Positions 59,492-64,000 of a stretch of 64,000 nucleotides of DNA are shown piece after piece. How positions within the stretch are numbered: the first letter of the stretch is position 1; every line of letters begins with the position of its first letter. Origin of the DNA: Bacteroidota bacterium (GTDB lineage: Bacteria > Bacteroidota > Ignavibacteria > UBA10030 > SZUA-254); contig DATDFQ010000056.1 of NCBI GenBank assembly GCA_036522515.1, positions 248,001 through 312,000 on the forward strand, in the 5' to 3' direction. The notes below the pieces were generated by a model. It ran no database searches. It was not told where the DNA came from and worked only from the letters and a program-made list of their open reading frames with translations. A program made the position numbers and the translations under genes.

Positions 59492-60367
59492 ATGGCGATG
59501 AGCGAGAGCGAATACAAACGGTCTTTAAAATTTCCCCCCTCGGAGGAGATTCTCGATCTTCTCTTCTACAGGCCTGTCGCCTTTGTGGTGGTCAAGGCGG
59601 TGGCGCGATTACCGGTCACGCCCAACCAGGTTACGCTCGCTTCGCTTGCGGCCGGGCTGGCGGCCGCAGCCGAATTTGCTTCGGGATCCCGCTCCGGCCT
59701 CATCGAGGGCGCCCTCCTCTACGCTTTAGCCAACGTGCTTGATTGTGCCGACGGGCAGCTTGCCAGACTCCAGAAAAGCGGCACGCTCCTCGGAAGGGTT
59801 GTGGACGGGGCGGCCGATTATCTTTCAGGTGTCGCCATCTTCCTCGGCCTGGGCATCGGGCTCGCATCGTCGGGTGCAGCGGCCTGGTGGTTGATCGCCA
59901 TTGCGGGGGTGAGCAGCGCTCTCCAGGCAATGTTCTTCGACCGCCACCAGAGCGAGTTTATTTCCTTTGCAGCCGGGGAGCCGGATTTTGCCGCCCGGGA
60001 GATCACCCGGTTTCAAACGGAGCTTCGACGCATCCGGCTCGATGGGAAAGAGTTCTTCAGGCCCGTGTTATTGCAGCTCTACATCAGATATCTGGCGGTG
60101 CAACAGCGTTTTCGCGGGAAAGAAGGGGTGCAGAGACGATCCTCCGGCGGGGAGGGCCTTAACCGGACGCTTATGATCCGCCTCTGGAGCGTTCTCGGTC
60201 CGACGACCAACCGTACGTTACTCATCGTTTGCGCTCTGGCGGGACGAATCGACATCTATCTCTGGTCGATCGCCGTCGGCGGGAATGCATGGCTGCTCGC
60301 GATCTCCGCGCTGCAGGCACTTGGAGCGTCCGCCAACCCGCCAGCATCCGCACGGGGAACCCCGTAG
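59492..60367 (+). CDS. CDP-alcohol phosphatidyltransferase family protein
   Basis: 291 residues from the ATG at 59492. The catalytic motif is canonical: DCADGQLAR, eight residues, GRVVDGAAD (about 83-108). Like its paralogues it starts with a PSEEILDLLFYRPVAF / TPNQVTLAS module and carries a polar insertion (about 175-240) between membrane parts. Long for a phosphatidylglycerol- or phosphatidylserine-type synthase, which argues for a different alcohol. 5 bases before the next transferase. Confidence 0.87.
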   Translation: MAMSESEYKRSLKFPPSEEILDLLFYRPVAFVVVKAVARLPVTPNQVTLASLAAGLAAAAEFASGSRSGLIEGALLYALANVLDCADGQLARLQKSGTLLGRVVDGAADYLSGVAIFLGLGIGLASSGAAAWWLIAIAGVSSALQAMFFDRHQSEFISFAAGEPDFAAREITRFQTELRRIRLDGKEFFRPVLLQLYIRYLAVQQRFRGKEGVQRRSSGGEGLNRTLMIRLWSVLGPTTNRTLLIVCALAGRIDIYLWSIAVGGNAWLLAISALQALGASANPPASARGTP

Positions 60368-60372
60368 CCGCC

Positions 60373-61257
60373 ATGGCCCGCCCAGGTGCGTTCACGCTCT
60401 ACCGCCGGACGCTCAAATCGGATGAGTTCTACGCCGACGAGCTGATCAATATTTTTCTCCTCCGGCCCCTCGCCGCACTGGTCGTCTGGCTCGTCTATCC
60501 GCTGCGGGTGACACCGAACGATGTGACGATCGCAGCGATCGCGGTTGGGTTCGCTTCGGCGTATGACTATTGGCTCGGCACTTCGGGCGCGATTGCCCTC
60601 GCCGGAGTACTTATCGTCCTGAAGGACATCCTGGACGACGCGGACGGACAGCTCGCGCGGGCGAAAGAGCTTTATTCCCGTCGGGGGAGATTCCTCGATT
60701 CGGTGGGCGACTTTGCGGTAAACCTGGCCCTGTTTGCCGGGATTACTTCTGCGGTCCACAGGGTCCATCCGAACGGTTTGACGCTCCTCCTCGGAGCGCT
60801 TTCGCTCCTCGGGATCACGCTCCGGGTTTCCTACCATGTGTTCTACCAGGTTTCATTCCTGCACCGGGAGAACCGGTACAAGCTGAACCGGATCAGCGAG
60901 GAAATAACGGACGAGGACCGCACAGGCGACCCCGTCGCCCTCCGGTTGCAACGGGCTTTCGTCCTGATCTACGGCTGGCAGGACCGGCTGATGGCGGGGA
61001 TTGACCGGTGGAGCATGGGGGAGCGGTTCGACGAGACGCACACGGACCTCTGGTACTCCGACCGGTTCGGGCTCCGTCTCTCAGGGCTGATGGGATTCGG
61101 CACCGAGTATATCCTGCTCGCGGCGTTTTCGTGGTGGAACATGCTCGACGCGTACCTCCTGTTCAACGTGTTCATCCTGAACGGAGTCTGGCTTTCGAGC
61201 GTCCTCTACCGGAGGATTGTCCTTGCGAAGAACCTGGCGCAGGAATTGTCATCCTGA
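60373..61257 (+). CDS. CDP-alcohol phosphatidyltransferase family protein
   Basis: 294 residues from the ATG at 60373. Canonical motif DDADGQLAR, eight residues, GRFLDSVGD (about 87-112). Same N-terminal module (ELINIFLLRPLAALVV, TPNDVTIAAI) as the proteins at 31252 and 59492. The last codons (TTG TCA TCC TGA) are the first bases of the family A repeat, so the C-terminus and stop come from the repeat. Confidence 0.87.
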   Translation: MARPGAFTLYRRTLKSDEFYADELINIFLLRPLAALVVWLVYPLRVTPNDVTIAAIAVGFASAYDYWLGTSGAIALAGVLIVLKDILDDADGQLARAKELYSRRGRFLDSVGDFAVNLALFAGITSAVHRVHPNGLTLLLGALSLLGITLRVSYHVFYQVSFLHRENRYKLNRISEEITDEDRTGDPVALRLQRAFVLIYGWQDRLMAGIDRWSMGERFDETHTDLWYSDRFGLRLSGLMGFGTEYILLAAFSWWNMLDAYLLFNVFILNGVWLSSVLYRRIVLAKNLAQELSS

Positions 61258-61323
61258 GCGAAGCGAAGGATCCCGTCCCACACTGGACGAGATCCTTCGG
61301 TCGCTACGCTCCCTCAGGATGAC
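61247..61323. repeat. Long palindromic repeat, family A, copy 5
   Basis: TGTCATCCTGAGCGAAGCG ... CCCTCAGGATGAC between convergent genes. It supplies the stop of the gene at 60373, and its other end overlaps the stop of the zinc-ribbon gene. Confidence 0.85.
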
Positions 61324-61592
61324 TATGCGTTCGTCTCCCACCGTTTGAGCGTGGGAATCTTCTTCACGAAGAAGTAGCCGAGGAAACCGGGAATCCGCAT
61401 TTCCTTCATCTTGCCCCTCACCCGGTCCTGCATTTGCCCGAGGGTCATTTCCGGCATGGTGAACTTGCCCCCCTGATAACAATGGCTGCAATAGGTCGAA
61501 CTCTTTGCCCCATTCGCTTCCGTTCCGCCCCCCTGTTCGTCCCTGGAGAGCGGCATTCCGCAACTTTGACAATTCTTGTACCGTTCCGACAT
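61323..61592 (-). CDS. Small zinc-ribbon protein
   Basis: 89 residues. CQSCGMPLSRDEQGGGTEAN near the start and YCSHCYQGGKF form the CxxC ... CxxC of the putative zinc-ribbon family (PF12674-like), followed by a helical tail with PGFLGYFFVKKIPTLKRW. GGAGAACGAA precedes the ATG. It follows the helicase C-terminal frame by 33 bases in the same direction. Function unknown. Confidence 0.85.
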   Translation of the reverse strand: MSERYKNCQSCGMPLSRDEQGGGTEANGAKSSTYCSHCYQGGKFTMPEMTLGQMQDRVRGKMKEMRIPGFLGYFFVKKIPTLKRWETNA

Positions 61593-61625
61593 TTCGTTCT
61601 CCTCTCTATGAGTGTAAAGGAATCC

Positions 61626-62648
61626 TCAGGCCGGTAACCCGCCGACAACCCACGGTTCGATCAGCTTTTCATCCAATCCTTCGAGAAATCTCGACGGTTT
61701 TGTCAGGATCATGCCGGTCTCCCTGTCGTAGATATTGATCGGGTAGGTGATAAACAGGTGTTCCTGCGCCCGCGTGCAGGCCACGTACATGAGCCGGCGT
61801 TCCTCCTCCATCTGTTCGATGTCGTCCACGGCCCGCGAGGTGGGGAACCGGCCGTCGAGCGCGTAGATGAGAAAGACGCTGTTCCATTCAAGCCCTTTCG
61901 CGCTGTGGATCGTCGAGAGGACCAGGTATTCCTGCTCTTTCCCCGGAGAAGTCACGTCGGCGATGCTCTCGGTCGGCGGCTCGAGGGCGAGGTCGGTCAG
62001 AAGCGAGCCGATATCGTCGTAGCGGGCGGCGATGTTCTCAAACGCTTCGAGGTCCTTTTTTCGTTTCGTGTGATCGTCGTACTGCTTCCTGAACATCGGA
62101 TGATAGTAGGTGATGAGGCGCGAGACCTTGTCGGCGGGCGAGGACCGGTCCGCGCTCATCGAGCGCAAGAGCTCAAAGAGTTCTTTCACGCTCGCCGGAT
62201 ACGAGGTGTATTCGGCCCAGAAGGCCGACGACTGTCCGGAGCGCCGCTCGAGGATATCGTCGATGATCTTCTCCGCGCTCCTCGGACCGATCCCGTCGAT
62301 CAGGAGCAGGATCCGGTTCCACGCGACGACGTCCCTCGGGTTCTCGATGACGCGAAGATACGCGATCATATCCTTCACGTGGGCGGTTTCGATGAACTTG
62401 TACCCCCCGAACTTCACGAACGGGATATTCGCCTTCGTGAGCTCGATCTCGAGATCGAAGGAATGGAAGGAGGAGCGGAAGAGCACCGCGATCTCCTCCA
62501 GCGGGACGCCCTCCTCGCGCAGGTCCAGGATCTTTTGGACGACGAATTTCGACTGGTTGTTTTCGTCTTCCGCCACCACCAGCTGCGGAAGCGAGCCGCC
62601 GGATTTGTTCGTGAAGAGTTTCTTGGTGTACTTGTGGCGCACGGGCAT
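61626..62648 (-). CDS. UvrD/PcrA-type helicase, C-terminal part of a split gene
   Basis: 340 residues. Carries helicase motifs IV-VI of superfamily 1: EEIAVLFRSSFHS, LSTIHSAKGLEWNSVFLIYA (V), EERRLMYVACTRAQEHLFIT (VI). It starts in the +1 frame directly after the stop of the N-terminal part (TAG, G, ATG). A continuous protein would read ...RRALD then (R)MPVRHKYTKKLFTN, which fits the family, so a one-base insertion near 62650 or an assembly error is likely. Translational coupling across TAGGATG could still yield both halves. Confidence 0.85.
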   Translation of the reverse strand: MPVRHKYTKKLFTNKSGGSLPQLVVAEDENNQSKFVVQKILDLREEGVPLEEIAVLFRSSFHSFDLEIELTKANIPFVKFGGYKFIETAHVKDMIAYLRVIENPRDVVAWNRILLLIDGIGPRSAEKIIDDILERRSGQSSAFWAEYTSYPASVKELFELLRSMSADRSSPADKVSRLITYYHPMFRKQYDDHTKRKKDLEAFENIAARYDDIGSLLTDLALEPPTESIADVTSPGKEQEYLVLSTIHSAKGLEWNSVFLIYALDGRFPTSRAVDDIEQMEEERRLMYVACTRAQEHLFITYPINIYDRETGMILTKPSRFLEGLDEKLIEPWVVGGLPA

Positions 62649-62649
62649 C

Positions 62650-63633
62650 CTAGTCGAGCGCCCGCCTTAAGATCTCGTTCGCAACATCGAGGATCGCCTG
62701 CGTGCTCCGGTAATTCTCCTCCAGCGTAATGACCTTGCACTCCGGGAAGTCTTCCGGAAACTCCAGGATGTTGCGGATCGTGGCGCCCCTGAAGGAATAG
62801 ATCGACTGTGAGTCGTCCCCCACGACCATCAGGTTCTGGTGGCGGTAGGCGAGCAGTTTCACGATCTCCGACTGCAATTTGTTCGTATCCTGATACTCGT
62901 CCACCATGATATACCGGTACTTTCCGGAGATCTCGGCTCTGACCGGCTCATGTTCCTTCAAAAGCCGCACGAGGTTCAAAAGGAGATCGTCGTAATCCAT
63001 CAGGTTGTGGGCCGACTTGTAATCGGCGTAGGAGTGAAAGACCGAGCAGATGTCGTCGAGCTGCTCGAGGTAATGCGGATAATCCGCCGCGAGGATGTTC
63101 TCGACGGGGGTGATGGTATTGATCGACCGGCTGTAGAGATCGTACAACGTCTCTTTCCGGGGAAACCTTCGCTCCTTGGTGTCGAGTTTGAGGCGCGTCC
63201 GGATCAGGCTGACGACATCCTCCGCGTCGCGCTGGTCGAGTATCGTAAAGGCCCGGTCGTAGCCGAGAAGGGATGCGTGCCTGCGCAGGACGTAATTTGC
63301 GAACGAATGGAACGTTCCTCCGGAGACCTTTTCACACCGGTGGTCGAGGAGGATGGATGCCCGCCGGAGCATCTCCTGGGCGGCTCTCCGGGTAAAGGTC
63401 AGGAGGAGAATGTGTTCGGGCCTGGCTCCGAGCTCGACGAGGTAGGCGACCCGGTAGACGATCGTCCGCGTCTTCCCGGTCCCCGCTCCGGCGATGATCA
63501 GATGGGGCCCGTCGATCGAGGTGACGGCGTCGTGCTGGGCGGAATTCAGCTGATTCTTGTAATCGATCAGAAAACGCTGCGGGTGAACGAGGTGAAGCTC
63601 ATCCGGGCGCTTCTTCAGTTCGTATCGTTTCAT
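62650..63633 (-). CDS. UvrD/PcrA-type helicase, N-terminal part of a split gene
   Basis: 327 residues. Superfamily 1 motifs: LIIAGAGTGKTRTIVYRVAY (Walker A), LLTFTRRAAQEMLRRA (Ia), YIMVDEYQDTN (II), VVGDDSQSIYSFRGA (III), EENYRSTQAILDVANEI (IV). It ends at a TAG within what should be the continuing 2A domain. Alone it lacks motifs V and VI and would not be an active helicase. Family role: 3'-5' unwinding in nucleotide excision and mismatch repair. Confidence 0.88.
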   Translation of the reverse strand: MKRYELKKRPDELHLVHPQRFLIDYKNQLNSAQHDAVTSIDGPHLIIAGAGTGKTRTIVYRVAYLVELGARPEHILLLTFTRRAAQEMLRRASILLDHRCEKVSGGTFHSFANYVLRRHASLLGYDRAFTILDQRDAEDVVSLIRTRLKLDTKERRFPRKETLYDLYSRSINTITPVENILAADYPHYLEQLDDICSVFHSYADYKSAHNLMDYDDLLLNLVRLLKEHEPVRAEISGKYRYIMVDEYQDTNKLQSEIVKLLAYRHQNLMVVGDDSQSIYSFRGATIRNILEFPEDFPECKVITLEENYRSTQAILDVANEILRRALD

Positions 63634-63681
63634 TCAGAATAAATATATGAAAAAGGAAATGGGAATGCGAGAACTCTTGAT

Positions 63682-63710
63682 TTGCAATTGATGGCCCGAA
63701 TCGATATTTC
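63682..63710 (+). promoter_or_regulatory. Possible promoter of the flavoprotein gene
   Basis: TTGCAA, 17 bases, TATTTC; the -10 box ends 9 bases before the ATG at 63720. Weak -10, but the spacing and closeness to the start codon match 53221 and 54797. Confidence 0.3.
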
Positions 63711-63719
63711 TATACACCA

Positions 63720-64000
63720 ATGACTGACGTGATCATACTCGGCGCAGGGGCGGCGGGCCTCATGTGCGCGATCGAGGCGGGCAAGAGGGGAAGATCGGTC
63801 CTCGTGCTCGAGCGGAATAAGAGGATCGGTGAGAAGATACGGATCTCGGGGGGCGGGAGGTGCAATTTTACCAACAGGGTGACCGAACACGAGCATTATA
63901 TTTCGGAAAACCCCCATTTCTGCAAGTCGGCCCTTGCCCGGTTCACCCCCGATGATTTCATCTCCCTCGTCAACAAACACCGGATCGCGTATCACGAAAA
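63720..64000 (+). CDS. BaiN/HI0933-family flavoprotein (3' end beyond window)
   Basis: The ATG at 63720 opens a frame that runs to the window end (93 residues visible). FAD-binding start DVIILGAGAAGLMCAIEAG and the family signature GEKIRISGGGRCNFTN. Members are putative NAD(P)/FAD-dependent oxidoreductases; the bile-acid enzyme BaiN belongs here, but most have no known substrate. Confidence 0.92.
   Translation, partial: MTDVIILGAGAAGLMCAIEAGKRGRSVLVLERNKRIGEKIRISGGGRCNFTNRVTEHEHYISENPHFCKSALARFTPDDFISLVNKHRIAYHE

Noticed and set aside
62640-62660. Programmed +1 frameshift in the helicase
   Set aside because: No slippery codon with upstream internal ribosome-binding site and no known precedent in UvrD; error or mutation is simpler.

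Overview
The window (about 60 % GC by eye, densely coded on both strands) looks like a chromosomal contig from a bacterium of the FCB superphylum (Bacteroidota / Chlorobiota / Ignavibacteriota side). The secreted protein at 1571-4828 ends in a type IX secretion sorting domain of the 'NYPNPFNP' kind. There is a GldA-F-G-like ABC operon, an MqnA-type menaquinone (futalosine pathway) gene, and an F-type ATP synthase operon without beta and epsilon genes. A recurring promoter pattern (a TTG-type -35, a 17-base spacer, a TA-type -10) resembles the E. coli sigma-70 consensus more than the TAnnTTTG boxes of Bacteroidia, which points to an Ignavibacteria-like lineage rather than a typical Bacteroides or Flavobacterium. 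I see no tRNA, rRNA, CRISPR, phage or insertion-sequence gene.

Layout. 1-8938: an exported TPR protein (leftward, open at the edge), then a small exported protein, a large Asp-box/T9SS surface protein, a double-propeller sensor kinase and its NarL-type regulator. 8939-9479: palindromic repeats and a candidate 180-nt structured RNA with its own promoter and terminator. 9480-16180 (leftward): aroB, aroK, a beta-barrel protein, a PpiD-like foldase, a small exported Cys protein and a DUF4340-LysM protein. 16184-19460: the Gld-like ABC exporter. 19556-23189: a PEBP-family protein, a STAS protein, threonine synthase and a coiled-coil lipoprotein.

23496-37019 (rightward) is the most distinctive part. 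Tightly overlapping genes encode a sugar/polyol nucleotidyltransferase, an Mla-type lipid transporter (MlaE, MlaF, MlaD), a flippase-like membrane protein, two CDP-alcohol phosphatidyltransferases with unusual catalytic residues, an ATP-grasp enzyme, a class III aminotransferase, a Gfo/Idh/MocA dehydrogenase, a HAD phosphatase and myo-inositol-1-phosphate synthase, followed by a NUDIX hydrolase and a NamZ-like muramidase. Together they suggest synthesis and transport of a phosphoinositol or amino-cyclitol lipid. Two further CDP-alcohol phosphatidyltransferases lie at 59492-61257.

37308-44146: M23 peptidase, bactofilin and ATP synthase (atpZ, an AtpI-like protein, atpB-E-F-H-A-G). 44376-52192: housekeeping genes ffh-rpsP-khpA-rimM-trmD-rplS, then mqnA-like, recN and cysS. 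52193-64000: a degenerate class III cyclase, HDAC-like deacetylase and VKOR, DoxX, a divergent short Rho, a DNA glycosylase, an SpoIIE-type phosphatase with two CDP-alcohol transferases, a zinc-ribbon protein, a UvrD-type helicase split by a +1 shift, and the start of a BaiN/HI0933 flavoprotein. Several families of small palindromic repeats fill nearly every larger gap, and some supply the stop codon of the adjacent gene.
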